Positions 30,557 through 40,965 of a stretch of DNA of 64,000 nt are shown here, piece by piece (position 1 is the stretch's first letter; each line of letters opens with the position of its first letter). Made by a program: the position numbers and the translations under genes. The stretch is from Photorhabdus akhurstii (GTDB lineage: Bacteria > Pseudomonadota > Gammaproteobacteria > Enterobacterales > Enterobacteriaceae). The stretch spans positions 46,616 to 110,615 of the forward strand of contig NZ_RCWE01000015.1 of assembly GCF_018448925.1 (NCBI RefSeq). The letters run 5' to 3'. The notes under the pieces are model-generated. The model saw only the letters and a list, made by a program, of their open reading frames with translations, searched no databases and was not told the DNA's origin.

Positions 30557-31049
30557 CTGTGTGGTAGATCAAACTTTTTCACTTTGCCAGATGATTTCTT
30601 ACAATGGGTCTAGTATTTAACCAATAATAATTATTTCGATGCTCGAAATTAATTAACAGGAGTAGTAGTTTCAGTTAAGTAGTTCCGCGATCTATCTTTA
30701 CTTCAAACTATCAATCAGAAGCATCGGAAAGAACAATTTTTTTGATAATGAATAAAAATTTTTATTACATTATCAACCTGAGAGTCTATCTCAGTAGACG
30801 TCGTTAGTGCTGTTTATTCTTACCAGTAAAAGTAAATACAGACAGCACACATGGCCCGGAAGTTATGGGTCGTACTAAAGAGCGTTCAGAGGCTATTTAG
30901 CGCTTTTGCCAGAACATTACTCAGTTCGCTCTTTAGGTAAATAAAATCGTCTTACATGGGATAGGCAGTGAATAAACACTCAAGTTAAAATTTGTCCATT
31001 ACAAGTTCTTAACTTACATAGCAAAAATCTAAGTTATTGAGGAAACGTT
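30557..31049 (+). promoter_or_regulatory. ptsH promoter and leader region with stacked hairpins
   Basis: This 490-bp non-coding region lies ahead of ptsH. It contains three successive inverted repeats: GTCTA/TAGAC (30784-30799), GTGCTGT/ACAGCAC (30807-30848) and CTAAAGAGCG/CGCTCTTTAG (30875-30936). Multiple pts promoters are known here in E. coli; specific CRP or Cra sites could not be assigned by eye. The hairpins suggest a structured 5' leader if transcription starts upstream. Confidence 0.5.
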
Positions 31050-31307
31050 ATGTTCCAGCAAGAAGTCACTATTACTGCGCCAAATGGCCTACACACCCGT
31101 CCCGCGGCACAGTTTGTTAAAGAAGCCAAAAGTTTCTCCTCCGACATTACACTGACTTCCGGTGGTAAAACCGCCAGTGCCAAGAGCCTGTTTAAACTAC
31201 AAACTTTGGGGCTTACTCAAGGCACTGTAGTGACTATTTCTGCTGAAGGCGAAGATGAGCAAAGAGCAATCGAGCATCTGGTTAAGTTGATGGCAGAACT
31301 GGAATAA
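31050..31307 (+). CDS. ptsH: Phosphocarrier protein HPr
   Basis: HPr relays phosphate from enzyme I to the sugar-specific EIIA domains of the PTS. The 85-residue protein carries the active histidine H15 in PNGLHTRPA and the conserved [13 protein letters not shown] segment around serine 46. Length is identical to E. coli. ptsI follows, but the usual short ptsH-ptsI spacer is expanded to 310 bp by an ERIC element. A GAGGAAACGTT stretch precedes the ATG. Confidence 0.98.
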   Translation: MFQQEVTITAPNGLHTRPAAQFVKEAKSFSSDITLTSGGKTASAKSLFKLQTLGLTQGTVVTISAEGEDEQRAIEHLVKLMAELE

Positions 31308-31351
31308 TTTTCCATTGACCGCAAAGCCAGTCAAGATCCAGAGATTGTGAA

Positions 31352-31479
31352 TATACCCTATGGATTTCAAGATGCATCGCGACGGCCAGGGAGTGAATCC
31401 CTGGGAGCATAGCAAACTATGTGACCGGGGTGAGCGAGCGCAGCCAACAAAGAGGCAACTTGAAAGATGACGGGGTATA
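31352..31479. repeat. ERIC element between ptsH and ptsI
   Basis: This full-length 128-bp ERIC has ends TATACCCTATGGATTTCAAG and CTTGAAAGATGACGGGGTATA-type, with the core GTGAATCCCTGGGAGC and GTGACCGGGGTGAGCGAG. It is in the opposite orientation to the copies at 25172 and 60975. Confidence 0.92.
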
Positions 31480-31506
31480 AACAGGTATTCACTTAGCCGT
31501 TCCTCA

Positions 31507-31536
31507 TCCCCGGATAAACTTTTATCTGGGGATGTC
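31507..31536. repeat. Hairpin between ERIC and ptsI
   Basis: CATCCCCGGATAAA and TTTATCTGGGGATG form a long imperfect inverted repeat with a very short loop. There is no T tract after it. It lies about 80 bp before ptsI and could affect mRNA processing or stability. Confidence 0.6.
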
Positions 31537-31617
31537 AGTTTAAATGCATGTCCTAAAACAGCAAACCATCTGCGGGCTGGCTCTTTAAAGAATAATTATT
31601 AGTAGTTAGGTAACATC

Positions 31618-33345
31618 ATGATTTCAGGCATATTAGTATCACCAGGCATCGCTTTCGGTAAAGCACTATTACTGAAAGAAGACCCAATCATTGTCAATCA
31701 GAAAAAAATCAGCCAAGAACAAGTCGAACAAGAAATTTTCCATTTCAAGCAAGGCCGTGAAAAAGCTTCATCCCAGCTAGAAATCATCAAGAATATAGCC
31801 GCAAAAAACCTCGGAGAAGAAAAAGCTGAAATCTTCGAAGGACATATCATGCTATTGGAAGATGAAGAACTTGAGCAAGAAATTATTTCGTTAATCAAAA
31901 ACGATTTCAGAACTGCGGATGCCGCGGTCTATTCCGTTATTGAAACTCAGGCCCAAGCCCTTGAAGAATTGGATGATGAATACCTGAAAGAACGTGCCAC
32001 AGACGTGCGTGATATCGGTAAACGCTTATTGAAAAACATTCTGGGTATGCCCATTGTTGATCTTGGCTCAATTTCAGAGGAAGTCATTCTGGTTGCCAAC
32101 GACCTGACTCCATCGGAAACCGCACAACTTAATCTGGAAAAAGTACTCGGTTTTATTACCGATTTAGGTGGCCGAACTTCCCACACGTCAATCATGGCCC
32201 GCTCTCTTGAACTGCCAGCGATCGTCGGTACCACCCAAGCGACAACAACCATCCAGAATGGCGATTATCTCATCCTGGACGCGGTAAATAATCACATTTA
32301 TATCAATCCATCTGATGCGGAAATTGAACAGCTAAAAAAGGCCAAAAACGAATATCTGGCGGAAAAAACTGAACTTGCAAAGTTGAAAGATCTCCCGGCG
32401 ATGACTCTTGATGGTCATCAGGTTGAAGTCTGTGCCAATATCGGTACCGTCCGTGATGTGATTGGCGCTGAACGCAATGGCGCCGAAGGCGTCGGTTTAT
32501 ACCGTACAGAATTTCTGTTTATGGATCGTGATGCGCTGCCAACAGAAGAAGAACAATTCCAAGCTTATAAAGCTGTTGCCGAAGCAATGGGCAGTCAGGC
32601 GGTTATTATACGTACGATGGATATCGGTGGTGATAAAAATCTACCCTACATGAATCTGCCGAAAGAAGAGAATCCATTCCTTGGTTGGCGTGCAATTCGT
32701 ATTTGCCTTGATCGAAAAGAGATCTTACATTCTCAGTTACGTGCTATCTTACGTGCATCTGCTTTCGGTAAACTACGCATTATGTTTCCAATGATTATTT
32801 CTGTAGAAGAAGTACAGGCACTGAAAGCAGAACTTGAATTGCTGAAAGGTCAGCTTCGCGAAGAAGGTAAAAAATTCGATGAAGCGATCGAAGTGGGGGT
32901 GATGGTAGAAACACCAGCTTCCGCAGTTATTGCTCATCACCTGGCAAAAGAAGTTGACTTTTTCAGTATTGGGACAAACGATCTAACTCAGTATACTCTT
33001 GCTGTAGACCGCGGTAACGAGTTGATTTCTCATCTTTATAACCCGATGCTACCAGCAGTATTGAGCCTGATTAAGCAAACCATCGATGCTTCACACGCTG
33101 AAGGTAAATGGACGGGGATGTGTGGCGAGCTTGCAGGTGATGAACGTGCTACATTGTTGCTATTAGGTATGGGACTGGATGAGTTTAGTATGAGTGCGAT
33201 TTCTATTCCCCGCATCAAGAAAATCATTCGTAATACGCGTTACGAAGATGCAAAAGCGCTAGCTGAGCAAGCCCTGTCTCAGTCTACCGCTCAGGGGTTG
33301 ATAGAATTGGTTGATACCTTCATCAAAGAAAAAACACTTTGCTAA
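31618..33345 (+). CDS. ptsI: PTS phosphoenolpyruvate-protein phosphotransferase (enzyme I)
   Basis: Enzyme I takes phosphate from PEP and passes it to HPr. The 575 residues match E. coli (575). The phospho-histidine is H189 in [13 protein letters not shown]; the PEP-binding C-terminal domain shows [12 protein letters not shown], the metal-binding [10 protein letters not shown] and the CGELAGDE segment with its conserved cysteine. crr starts 46 bp downstream, so ptsHI-crr is intact despite the ERIC between ptsH and ptsI. Confidence 0.98.
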   Translation: MISGILVSPGIAFGKALLLKEDPIIVNQKKISQEQVEQEIFHFKQGREKASSQLEIIKNIAAKNLGEEKAEIFEGHIMLLEDEELEQEIISLIKNDFRTADAAVYSVIETQAQALEELDDEYLKERATDVRDIGKRLLKNILGMPIVDLGSISEEVILVANDLTPSETAQLNLEKVLGFITDLGGRTSHTSIMARSLELPAIVGTTQATTTIQNGDYLILDAVNNHIYINPSDAEIEQLKKAKNEYLAEKTELAKLKDLPAMTLDGHQVEVCANIGTVRDVIGAERNGAEGVGLYRTEFLFMDRDALPTEEEQFQAYKAVAEAMGSQAVIIRTMDIGGDKNLPYMNLPKEENPFLGWRAIRICLDRKEILHSQLRAILRASAFGKLRIMFPMIISVEEVQALKAELELLKGQLREEGKKFDEAIEVGVMVETPASAVIAHHLAKEVDFFSIGTNDLTQYTLAVDRGNELISHLYNPMLPAVLSLIKQTIDASHAEGKWTGMCGELAGDERATLLLLGMGLDEFSMSAISIPRIKKIIRNTRYEDAKALAEQALSQSTAQGLIELVDTFIKEKTLC

Positions 33346-33391
33346 CAATATCGGTTAACGCGGTCCAGTATAAACAATTAGGAGAAGATTC

Positions 33392-33901
33392 ATGGGTCTG
33401 TTTGATAAACTGAAATCTCTAGTTTCAGATGATAAAAAAAACAGCGGCACTATTGAAATTATCGCACCTTTATCTGGTGAGATTGTCAATATTGAAGATG
33501 TTCCAGATGTTGTTTTCGCCGAGAAAATTGTAGGCGACGGTATCGCTATAAAACCCGCCGGCAATAAAATAGTCGCACCAGTTGATGGAACAATCGGTAA
33601 AATATTTGAAACCAACCATGCGTTTTCTATCGAATCGGACAGCGGTATTGAGCTATTTGTCCATTTTGGTATTGATACGGTTGAACTTAAAGGCGAAGGC
33701 TTTAAGCGTATTGCTGAAGAAGGTCAGCGTGTACAAAAAGGTGATTTAGTTTTGGAGTTCGATCTTAAACTCCTTGAAGAAAGAGCAAAATCGACCCTGA
33801 CACCTGTTGTTATTTCCAACATGGATGAGATTAAAGAGTTATCCAAGTTGAGTGGTTCTGTCACTGTTGGTGAAACCCCCATTATGCGGATTAAAAAGTA
33901 G
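33392..33901 (+). CDS. crr: PTS glucose-specific EIIA component
   Basis: EIIA-Glc phosphorylates EIIBC-Glc and is the central regulator of carbon catabolite repression and inducer exclusion. The 169-residue protein has the active pair H76 (ETNHAFSI) and H91 ([12 protein letters not shown]), and an N-terminal amphipathic segment ([13 protein letters not shown]) used for membrane association. The length is identical to E. coli. A GGAG ribosome binding site precedes the ATG, and a terminator follows. Confidence 0.98.
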   Translation: MGLFDKLKSLVSDDKKNSGTIEIIAPLSGEIVNIEDVPDVVFAEKIVGDGIAIKPAGNKIVAPVDGTIGKIFETNHAFSIESDSGIELFVHFGIDTVELKGEGFKRIAEEGQRVQKGDLVLEFDLKLLEERAKSTLTPVVISNMDEIKELSKLSGSVTVGETPIMRIKK

Positions 33902-33935
33902 CGACACTAAACTGTCACAATACCATTTTCATCTT

Positions 33936-33967
33936 AAAAAACGGCCGACAATCACGGCTGTTTTTTT
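33936..33967 (+). terminator. ptsHI-crr operon terminator
   Basis: AAAAAACGGCCG and CGGCTGTTTTTTT form a stem with one mismatch and a seven-T tail, 35 bp after the crr stop. It may work in both directions, but cysM ends well beyond it. Confidence 0.88.
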
Positions 33968-34068
33968 ATCTCTTATCTTCGATTTACACCATTTTCCAGT
34001 GAAAATTGGCTAATGTGAGCAGAGCTTGCCGCCTCTTTTACTCTACTCACGCTGAATGTATAACCGAA

Positions 34069-34950
34069 TTAATTAAATACTCCGGTAGAAAGATATCTAT
34101 CGCCACGGTCGCAGATAATGGCAACAATGACAGAACCTGGATTTTGTGCTGCAACACTTAATGCTCCAGCAACAGCACCGCCGGAACTGACCCCACAGAA
34201 AATTCCTTCTTTCTGAGCTAATAAACGCATGGTATCTTCAGCTTCCTGCTGAGTGATATCCAGCACTTGATCAACTAACTCCTTGCGGAAAATGCCAGGC
34301 AAATAAGCCGGCGACCAACGGCGAATACCTGGAATATGGCTATCCGCCGCCGGCTGTAAGCCAATAATCTGTACACTATTAGATTGGCTTTTTAAATAGC
34401 GGCTAACACCGGTAATGGTTCCCGTCGTTCCCATACTGGAAACAAAATGCGTAATACGCCCTTGCGTCTGTTGCCAAATTTCAGGTCCTGTCGTCGTAAA
34501 ATGCGCTAAAGGATTATCCGGGTTATTGAATTGATCAAGAACTTTGCCTTCGCCATTACGCTCCATTTGCTGAGCTAAATCACGTGCGCCTTCCATGCCC
34601 ATTGCTCTACTCACCAAAATCAGTTCTGCACCATAAGCTCGCATAGAAGCCTGACGCTCAAGGCTCATATTATCAGGCATCAATAATTTAAGATGATAAC
34701 CTTTTACTGCGGCAATCATTGCCAACGCAATACCCGTATTTCCGCTAGTGGCTTCAATCAACACGTCACCGGGAGAAATTTCACCGCGCAATTCAGCCTG
34801 CTGAATCATTGATAGCGCTGTTCTGTCTTTTATCGAGCCGGCCGGATTATTACCCTCAAGTTTTACCCATATTTCCACCCCTAGCTTATCGGTGATTCGT
34901 TGTAATTTTATCAGCGGGGTATTACCTATAAAATGTTCCAAGCTTGCCAC
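34069..34950 (-). CDS. cysM: Cysteine synthase B (CysM)
   Basis: CysM is the O-acetylserine sulfhydrylase isozyme that can use thiosulfate to make S-sulfocysteine. The Schiff-base lysine is K41 in NPAGSIKDR, the substrate loop is [13 protein letters not shown], and the phosphate-binding loop is SSMGTTGTITGVSR. GTG 34950 (VASLEHFIGNTPL) aligns with the E. coli N-terminus MSTLEQTIGNTPL; the longer frame starts with TTG 35013 and adds unrelated residues. It lies downstream of cysAWTP, as in E. coli, with a terminator-like hairpin between cysA and cysM. Confidence 0.95.
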   Translation of the reverse strand: MASLEHFIGNTPLIKLQRITDKLGVEIWVKLEGNNPAGSIKDRTALSMIQQAELRGEISPGDVLIEATSGNTGIALAMIAAVKGYHLKLLMPDNMSLERQASMRAYGAELILVSRAMGMEGARDLAQQMERNGEGKVLDQFNNPDNPLAHFTTTGPEIWQQTQGRITHFVSSMGTTGTITGVSRYLKSQSNSVQIIGLQPAADSHIPGIRRWSPAYLPGIFRKELVDQVLDITQQEAEDTMRLLAQKEGIFCGVSSGGAVAGALSVAAQNPGSVIVAIICDRGDRYLSTGVFN

Positions 34951-35028
34951 AGCTATTACCCAAATTTTATTTAATAGAACAGCGAAATAACCATATTCAG
35001 ACACATATCGCAAGACCTTAAATAAAAA

Positions 35029-35056
35029 ATGCCCATCCCTGGCGGTAAGGAGATGA
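35029..35056 (-). terminator. Terminator-like hairpin between cysA and cysM
   Basis: On the minus strand GCTCATC pairs with GATGGGC (G.T wobble) and is followed by ATTTTTTATT. Read-through into cysM is possible. Confidence 0.55.
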
Positions 35057-35089
35057 GCAAAATGGTACCAACCAAATCTTAAGTAATTA

Positions 35090-36178
35090 TCAAGCAGTTT
35101 GGGCTAAACTCAGTGTTTGCAATTGTTTATCGCCCGCATATAAACGTGCTTCAGTGCCACCAATAAAATAACGGCTTCCTCTTGTAGGTACTGAAGTTTC
35201 ATCAAACCAAATAACAGCAACCGACTCATGATGCCAACCTAGAGGCTGGACCGAAAGCTGCCAGAAATGCCCTCTAGGACTGACCTCAGTCACTTGTACC
35301 GGCAACGGGCTGGAAGGTGTCGGTTGCGAGTTCATCATGATATCCCACGGACGTAGGAATACATCGACATTCCCCTGATGGATTGGCGTCACATTGAGAG
35401 GTAAGTGCTGTCCGCCAATCAATAGCTGCGAGCCTTTAATCTCACCATCAAAATGATTGACCTCCCCTAGAAACTCCATCACAAAACGGCTTGCCGGATA
35501 ACGCCATACCTCTTGTGGCGTAGCGACCTGTTCAATATTCCCTTGTCTCATGACAACAACCCGGTCAGCCACTTCCATCGCTTCTTCCTGATCGTGAGTG
35601 ACAAAGACACTGGTAAATTTAAGTTCTTCATGGAGCTGGCGTAGCCAACGGCGTAATTCCATTCTTACCTGCGCATCCAGTGCGCCAAACGGTTCATCAA
35701 GTAATAGAATTTGTGGTTCAACAGCCAATGCTCTTGCCAATGCTACCCGCTGCTTTTGCCCACCAGAAAGTTGCGATGGATAGCGTTCAGCAAGATGCGT
35801 TAATTGCACCATCTCCAGCAACTCCATAACCTTACGGCGGATAGCCGCCATATTCGGACGCTTACGTCGTGGCAGTACTGTCAACCCAAAAGCAACGTTA
35901 TCAAACACGGTCATATGCCGAAACAGTGCATAATGCTGAAATACGAACCCAACTTGCCGATCTTTAGCATGCATACGGCTAACATCTTGCCCGTGGAAAC
36001 TCAGTTTCCCCTCGGTTTGTTGTTCCAGACCAGCAATAATCCTCAACAAGGTTGTTTTACCGGAGCCTGACGGACCAAGCAGAGCAATCATTTCTCCAGA
36101 AAAAATATTCAGAGTGACATCGCTCAGAACCTGAGTCCGACCAAAATATTTACTGATATTGTTAATTTCAATACTCAT
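35090..36178 (-). CDS. cysA: Sulfate/thiosulfate ABC transporter ATP-binding protein CysA
   Basis: CysA powers the sulfate/thiosulfate importer. The 362-residue ABC protein has Walker [10 protein letters not shown], the signature [16 protein letters not shown], Walker [13 protein letters not shown] and the switch histidine in [16 protein letters not shown], followed by a C-terminal TOBE-like regulatory region. The length matches E. coli (365). It is the last gene of cysPTWA, 14 bp after cysW. Control by CysB is expected from the family. Confidence 0.97.
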   Translation of the reverse strand: MSIEINNISKYFGRTQVLSDVTLNIFSGEMIALLGPSGSGKTTLLRIIAGLEQQTEGKLSFHGQDVSRMHAKDRQVGFVFQHYALFRHMTVFDNVAFGLTVLPRRKRPNMAAIRRKVMELLEMVQLTHLAERYPSQLSGGQKQRVALARALAVEPQILLLDEPFGALDAQVRMELRRWLRQLHEELKFTSVFVTHDQEEAMEVADRVVVMRQGNIEQVATPQEVWRYPASRFVMEFLGEVNHFDGEIKGSQLLIGGQHLPLNVTPIHQGNVDVFLRPWDIMMNSQPTPSSPLPVQVTEVSPRGHFWQLSVQPLGWHHESVAVIWFDETSVPTRGSRYFIGGTEARLYAGDKQLQTLSLAQTA

Positions 36179-36192
36179 ATTCTGCTCCTACC

Positions 36193-37038
36193 TTAACCAT
36201 GTTGGCGACTTAACCGCCACTGCAAAGCACTTTTAACTATCAAAGTGATAATTGCCATCAATGCCAACAATGCCGCCGCGGTAAATGCCCCTACTGTGTT
36301 GTAATCTTGATGCAGTAGTTCAACCTGCAACGGCAATGTGTAAGTTTCACCACGAATAGCGCCGGATACCACTGAAACAGCGCCAAATTCACCAATCGCC
36401 CGGGCATTGGTTAAAACCACACCGTATAACAACGCCCAACGAATATTAGGTAACGTCACCCGCCAAAACATTTTCCAGCCAGACGCCCCCAATAAAATTG
36501 CAGCTTCATCCTCTTGGCTCCCTTGACTAAGCATCATCGGCACCAGTTCTCGAACAACAAACGGACAAGTCACAAATATCGTTACCAAGACCATCCCCGG
36601 CCAGGAAAACATCAATTGGATATCATAGGGTTCCAGCAAACTCCCTGCCCAACCATTCGAACCATAAAATAATAAGTAGAGCAGTCCAGCTACGACCGGC
36701 GAAACAGCAAACGGAATGTCGATCAATGTCAATAAACATTGCCGCCCCGGAAATTGAAAACGCGTCACCAGCCAAGCGAGCATGACGCCAAAAATTAGAT
36801 TCACCGGAACAGTAATTAATGCGATCAGTATCGTTAACCAGATGGCATGCAACATATCAGGATCTAAAAGATTCTCAGTGACTACCTCAACTCCTTTAGA
36901 AAAGGCGGTCATAAATATCCAGACAATGGGGATCACTAACAGTAAGATTGAAAACAATACGCCTGTTATGATCAACGTCCATTTACCCCAATTTATAGGT
37001 AGTCGTTGCGCTACATGAGATTCAGATAATTCAACCAT
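36193..37038 (-). CDS. cysW: Sulfate/thiosulfate ABC permease CysW
   Basis: CysW is one of the two membrane permease subunits of the sulfate/thiosulfate importer. The 281 residues form about six helices and carry the EAA-loop sequence EDEAAILLGASGWKMFWRVTLP that docks to CysA, plus the GAIRGETYTLPLQVE segment typical of CysW. The start codon overlaps the cysT stop as TAATG, which implies translational coupling. E. coli CysW is 291 residues; the small difference lies at the termini. Confidence 0.97.
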   Translation of the reverse strand: MVELSESHVAQRLPINWGKWTLIITGVLFSILLLVIPIVWIFMTAFSKGVEVVTENLLDPDMLHAIWLTILIALITVPVNLIFGVMLAWLVTRFQFPGRQCLLTLIDIPFAVSPVVAGLLYLLFYGSNGWAGSLLEPYDIQLMFSWPGMVLVTIFVTCPFVVRELVPMMLSQGSQEDEAAILLGASGWKMFWRVTLPNIRWALLYGVVLTNARAIGEFGAVSVVSGAIRGETYTLPLQVELLHQDYNTVGAFTAAALLALMAIITLIVKSALQWRLSRQHG

Positions 37039-37871
37039 TAATGCCCTCCAATCCGTTTACCAAAGCGGCTTTGCAGAGTATTAATGCTAAACAGTAAGAT
37101 CAGGGATATTGCCAATATAACCGATGCAATAGCACTGGCCGCTGGGTAATCAAACTCCTGTAAGCGGATGAAAATCATCAGCGATACTACTTCTGTTTGC
37201 CATGCAATGTTACCGGCAATAAAGATCACGGCACCAAATTCCCCCAAACTGCGGGTAAAAGAGAGTGCTGTGCCGGCAATTAAAGCGGGAGACAATTCTG
37301 GCAACACAACCCGCCAAAAAGTTTGCCAACGATTAGCGCCTAATGTTTGAGCTGCTTCTTCATATTCTGGCCCTAGCTCTTCAAGTACCGGCTGAATAGT
37401 TCGCACTACAAATGGCAGGCTTGTAAACGCCATCGCCACCGCAATACCTAACCAAGTATTGACTACTTTCACATCAAAGTGCCCAAGCAAAGAGCCATAC
37501 CAACCACTAACAGAGAATAGCGTTGCCAATGTCAATCCCGCTACCGCAGTAGGTAACGCAAAAGGGAGATCCATCAAACCATCTAATAAGCTACGGCCTG
37601 GGAAACGATAGCGAGTTAAAATCCATGCCATCAGCATACCAAACACCGCATTAAACAAGCTGGCAACCGCGGCTGCCAACAATGTCACTTTATAAGCCGC
37701 CACAACTTGGGGATTAGCAATGACCTGCCAATACTGTTCCCAAGTCATACTGGAAAGCTGCACAACTAATGCGCTCAGAGGTAACAATAAGATCAAGCAG
37801 GTATAGAACAGGCTACTGCCTAAGCTTAACCCGAAACCAGGCAATACTCGCTTACTGGATCTCGAAAACAT
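37038..37871 (-). CDS. cysT: Sulfate/thiosulfate ABC permease CysT (CysU)
   Basis: This is the second permease subunit of the importer. The 277-residue, six-helix protein has the EAA loop EYEEAAQTLGANRWQTFWRVVLP and the GTALSFTRSLGEFGAVIFIAG segment of CysT. E. coli CysU has 277 residues. It overlaps cysW by the TAATG arrangement, and the cysP stop overlaps its own start by one base at 37871, so all four genes form a single tightly coupled operon. Confidence 0.97.
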   Translation of the reverse strand: MFSRSSKRVLPGFGLSLGSSLFYTCLILLLPLSALVVQLSSMTWEQYWQVIANPQVVAAYKVTLLAAAVASLFNAVFGMLMAWILTRYRFPGRSLLDGLMDLPFALPTAVAGLTLATLFSVSGWYGSLLGHFDVKVVNTWLGIAVAMAFTSLPFVVRTIQPVLEELGPEYEEAAQTLGANRWQTFWRVVLPELSPALIAGTALSFTRSLGEFGAVIFIAGNIAWQTEVVSLMIFIRLQEFDYPAASAIASVILAISLILLFSINTLQSRFGKRIGGH

Positions 37872-38893
37872 TACTTATGCCCCTCGGCCAGCAATTGATC
37901 CAGTATGCCGCCAGTATTGAAATGGGTTTTCATCACTTGCGGCCAACCACCAAATTGATCCTCCAATCGAAACAGCTTGGTTGCTGGAAAACGGGCTTTC
38001 TGCTGAGCCATCACGTCTTTATCACTGACACGATAATTAAAGCTGGTAATGATCTGCTGTGCCTGTGGGCTATAAAGATAATTTAGATAAGCTTTGGCCA
38101 CTTTCTCTGTACCGTTTTTCGCAATATGCTTATCAACCCAAGCCACTGGGAATTCTGCCAGAATACCTACCGGTGGAACGATCACTTCATATTTATCATC
38201 ACCATACTGCTTGCGAATGTTGTTCACTTCAGATTCGAAACTGATCAGTACATCACCCAAACCACGTTCAATAAATGAAGTTGTCGCCCCTCGACCGCCA
38301 GTATCAAACACGGCGACATTTTTCAGGAAATGCTTCATCCACTCACGAGTTTTTCCTTGATCTCCACCATTTTCCTGCTGAATAGCTCCCCAGGCGGCCA
38401 AATAAGCATAACGGCCATTACCGGAGGTTTTAGGGTTTGGGAAGACTAATTTGACATCCTGACGCACCAAGTCATCCCAATTACGAATATTTTTGGGGTT
38501 GCCTTTACGTACAAGAAACGCCATCGTGGAATAGTAAGGTGAACTGCTATTTGGCAGACGGTTCTGCCAATCAGCCGATATCAGCTTGCCGCGATCATGC
38601 AAAATTTGCACATCCGTTACCTGATTGTAAGTCACCACATCAGCCCGCAATCCTTGAAGAATCGCCAGTGCTTGTTTGGAGGAGCCGGCGTGGGATTGTT
38701 TGATTATCAATTTGTCTTGTGGATACTGTTCATTCCACTGTTTTTCAAATTCAGGATTCAGTACAGAAAATAACTCACGCGCAACATCATAAGAGCTGTT
38801 TAACAGCTCTACAGCAAAGACATGACTGCTGCCTAATAAAGTTACTACTACCAGTCCGTTTAGTATTGTATTTTTTACTGAATACTTTTTCAT
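37871..38893 (-). CDS. cysP: Thiosulfate/sulfate-binding protein CysP
   Basis: CysP is the periplasmic receptor that delivers thiosulfate or sulfate to CysTWA. The 340-residue precursor has a signal peptide with a cleavage site near residue 27 (SSHVFA before VELLNSSYD). The ligand-binding motifs [29 protein letters not shown] and [17 protein letters not shown] are those of CysP rather than Sbp. It is the first gene of cysPTWA; its promoter lies in the 230-bp gap to yfeY. CysB control is expected but no site was assigned. Confidence 0.97.
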   Translation of the reverse strand: MKKYSVKNTILNGLVVVTLLGSSHVFAVELLNSSYDVARELFSVLNPEFEKQWNEQYPQDKLIIKQSHAGSSKQALAILQGLRADVVTYNQVTDVQILHDRGKLISADWQNRLPNSSSPYYSTMAFLVRKGNPKNIRNWDDLVRQDVKLVFPNPKTSGNGRYAYLAAWGAIQQENGGDQGKTREWMKHFLKNVAVFDTGGRGATTSFIERGLGDVLISFESEVNNIRKQYGDDKYEVIVPPVGILAEFPVAWVDKHIAKNGTEKVAKAYLNYLYSPQAQQIITSFNYRVSDKDVMAQQKARFPATKLFRLEDQFGGWPQVMKTHFNTGGILDQLLAEGHK

Positions 38894-39125
38894 TTCTCAC
38901 CTTATCCGTTATTTCATCAAATAACGCGCCAGTGACTAATGTATCCAGTTTATTTATAACAGGGTAGATAACTATCACCGTTTAATATACTAAATTGCAA
39001 TTAGAAAGCATGAAACGCAATAAGCTGACAGGAATAGCAAGGTTTTTGAATTAAAGAATGCGGGCCTGTTACGGCTCCGCAAGAGGAACCTAAACCGACT
39101 CAGTTGGTGCTTTAATTAGGAACGC

Positions 39126-39734
39126 TTATCGCTTCCAAATGATACGTTCCACTTTCCAATTTTTCAGCACATCATCAGAAGGAATCAAACCTTCAGGACC
39201 ACTCCAATGACCTGTAAACAGATAACTAACATGTCTGCTCTGTGGAGATGTACAGACAATAGCGCTTTTCTCTGATTCACCTACCGTGTTTTGGCAAGCG
39301 CCAAATGCCCTGCTATAAAGTGCCGAAAATGGCATACCAACCTTTGTTCCCCAGACGGTTTCAATATTTTCATCCAGCACTTCAATACGACCGATTTTTC
39401 CATCGGCTTGACCAAATAGCGCTATCTTCAATTGATCACCGTCCATTGCTTGAAAGAGTGTCACCAATTGGCCATTTTTTGTTTCCATACCGCTACGTAA
39501 GTGGTACTTTCCATCCAATCCCTTCTCTATTGCCTCTTTATTCATTGCTGTCAGACTATTTATTTCTCCTACACCCTGATCTGAGATTTTTAAGGAACTG
39601 CCAAACCAGCTAAAAGGAGACAAATTCGACCATGAAAAACCCGATGAACCCGTACAACCGGCCAGTAACAATGCACCACTTATTGTGATAAAACGCAATC
39701 CTGTCAACATGTTAGTTAAAGTATACTTCTGCAT
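39126..39734 (-). CDS. yfeY: YfeY-like outer-membrane lipoprotein
   Basis: This 202-residue protein is a predicted lipoprotein with lipobox LLAGC (C27) after a hydrophobic signal. The mature part contains the conserved patches of E. coli YfeY: SPFSWFGSSLKISDQGVGE, KYHLRSGM, and the C-terminal SDDVLKNWKVERIIW. YfeY is described as an RpoE-regulated lipoprotein of unknown function. The N-terminal extension before the hydrophobic stretch is longer than in E. coli, and an internal ATG at residue 9 is an alternative start. Its position next to cysP and ypeA matches E. coli. Confidence 0.9.
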   Translation of the reverse strand: MQKYTLTNMLTGLRFITISGALLLAGCTGSSGFSWSNLSPFSWFGSSLKISDQGVGEINSLTAMNKEAIEKGLDGKYHLRSGMETKNGQLVTLFQAMDGDQLKIALFGQADGKIGRIEVLDENIETVWGTKVGMPFSALYSRAFGACQNTVGESEKSAIVCTSPQSRHVSYLFTGHWSGPEGLIPSDDVLKNWKVERIIWKR

Positions 39735-39905
39735 AACTGATTCCCTTATAGCTCAATACAGCGATAGGCACTGAGACATCACATCTGATTGTTAGTTTCA
39801 GAGAATATTTAAATTAATTACTTTAGATTAATATTTTATTGATAAAATACAACTTAGCGGTATTATTACCTCCCCCTAAAAATCATCACTATTAGTAAGG
39901 TCAAT

Positions 39906-40325
39906 ATGATGAAAAAAATATTTATAACCACCGCCTTGATTACTTTGTTCAGTATGCCGTCAATAGCTCAAACCTCACAGACGCAATTTGGTGGTTTTTC
40001 CGGTCCCGATTCAACACAACCCCCCGTCCAAGCAGCACCACAAGGTGGTTTTGTCGATCACAATGCAAGAGTTTCCACCACCCAACAAGTTAAAAATATG
40101 AGAGATGACAGTTGGGTCGTACTGGAAGGGCATATTGAATCCCGTATCCACAGTGATCACTTCATATTCCGCGATAATGCAGGAATTGTTGAAGTGGAAG
40201 TTGATCATAAATACTGGAATGGCCAAACGATAACACCTCAAGATAGAGTCCGTCTTGAAGGTGAAGTCGATAAAGAGTGGAATGGTATGACTGTTGATGT
40301 GAAAAAAGTCACTAAATTAAACTAA
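39906..40325 (+). CDS. BOF (YgiW/YdeI) family periplasmic OB-fold protein
   Basis: This 139-residue protein has a signal peptide ending near SIAQ (about residue 21) and a bacterial OB-fold (BOF) domain: LEGHIESRIHSDHFIFRDNAG followed by VEVDHKYWNG and VRLEGEVDKEW. E. coli homologues YgiW and YdeI are periplasmic stress-tolerance proteins (peroxide, antimicrobial peptides, low pH). It faces ypeA convergently. An AAGG ribosome binding site precedes the ATG. The precise role here is not known. Confidence 0.9.
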   Translation: MMKKIFITTALITLFSMPSIAQTSQTQFGGFSGPDSTQPPVQAAPQGGFVDHNARVSTTQQVKNMRDDSWVVLEGHIESRIHSDHFIFRDNAGIVEVEVDHKYWNGQTITPQDRVRLEGEVDKEWNGMTVDVKKVTKLN

Positions 40326-40344
40326 TAATTGAACTAATGGCTTG

Positions 40345-40373
40345 TGGCTGAGTGGAATGCTTTCACTCAGCCA
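40345..40373. terminator. Bidirectional hairpin between BOF gene and ypeA
   Basis: TGGCTGAGTG and CACTCAGCCA form a perfect 10-bp stem with a 9-nt loop, between convergent genes. No long T tract is present on either side. Confidence 0.6.
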
Positions 40374-40383
40374 TATTCTAAAC

Positions 40384-40815
40384 TCAATATTCCTGATCAC
40401 CAATCAAACGCTTACTGAAAATAACGCTCTCTTGATAACGATCTTCATATTCCAGTTTTTCACACATATAGATAGTGGCATCATTATCTTCAGGAACAAT
40501 AAGAACTATTTTTGGACAACCACGGGCAATCAATTTCTTTTCTAATCGGGCAATTAATGCATTCGCAATTCCCCTACCGCGAAATTCAGGATGAACTCCC
40601 AAATAATAAGCAGAGCCACGATGACCATCATAACCACCCATAATCGTCCCAACTACTTCACCAGCCACTTCCGCGACTAAAAACAGGTCAGGATCATGAG
40701 TCAATTTACGCTCAATATCCACTTCAGGATCAACACCAGGATTAAGTAAATCGCAGCGTTCCCATAAGGTGATCACTTCTTCAAAATCATCTTGTCGAAA
40801 TACCCGAATTTCCAT
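40384..40815 (-). CDS. ypeA: GNAT acetyltransferase YpeA
   Basis: This 143-residue GNAT-fold acetyltransferase is very close to E. coli YpeA (141 residues): [21 protein letters not shown] at the N-terminus, then [23 protein letters not shown] and the acetyl-CoA loop [10 protein letters not shown]. The substrate is not established. It is leftward and divergent from hemF, the same arrangement as in E. coli. Confidence 0.95.
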   Translation of the reverse strand: MEIRVFRQDDFEEVITLWERCDLLNPGVDPEVDIERKLTHDPDLFLVAEVAGEVVGTIMGGYDGHRGSAYYLGVHPEFRGRGIANALIARLEKKLIARGCPKIVLIVPEDNDATIYMCEKLEYEDRYQESVIFSKRLIGDQEY

Positions 40816-40965
40816 CCCTAACCAACCTGTTTTTATCGAAATAACTATTTTCTCATTATCTCCGCTTTAACACCGGAATCAATACGAAAATGCGTTCTCT
40901 TCCACTATTCTTTTCCACTAACAGCTATAATATAACGTTCACCATATCATAATAGGGAAAGAATC

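Noticed and set aside
34951-35013. Longer cysM starting at TTG 35013
   Set aside because: The additional 21 residues do not match CysM proteins, and GTG 34950 aligns exactly with the E. coli N-terminus.
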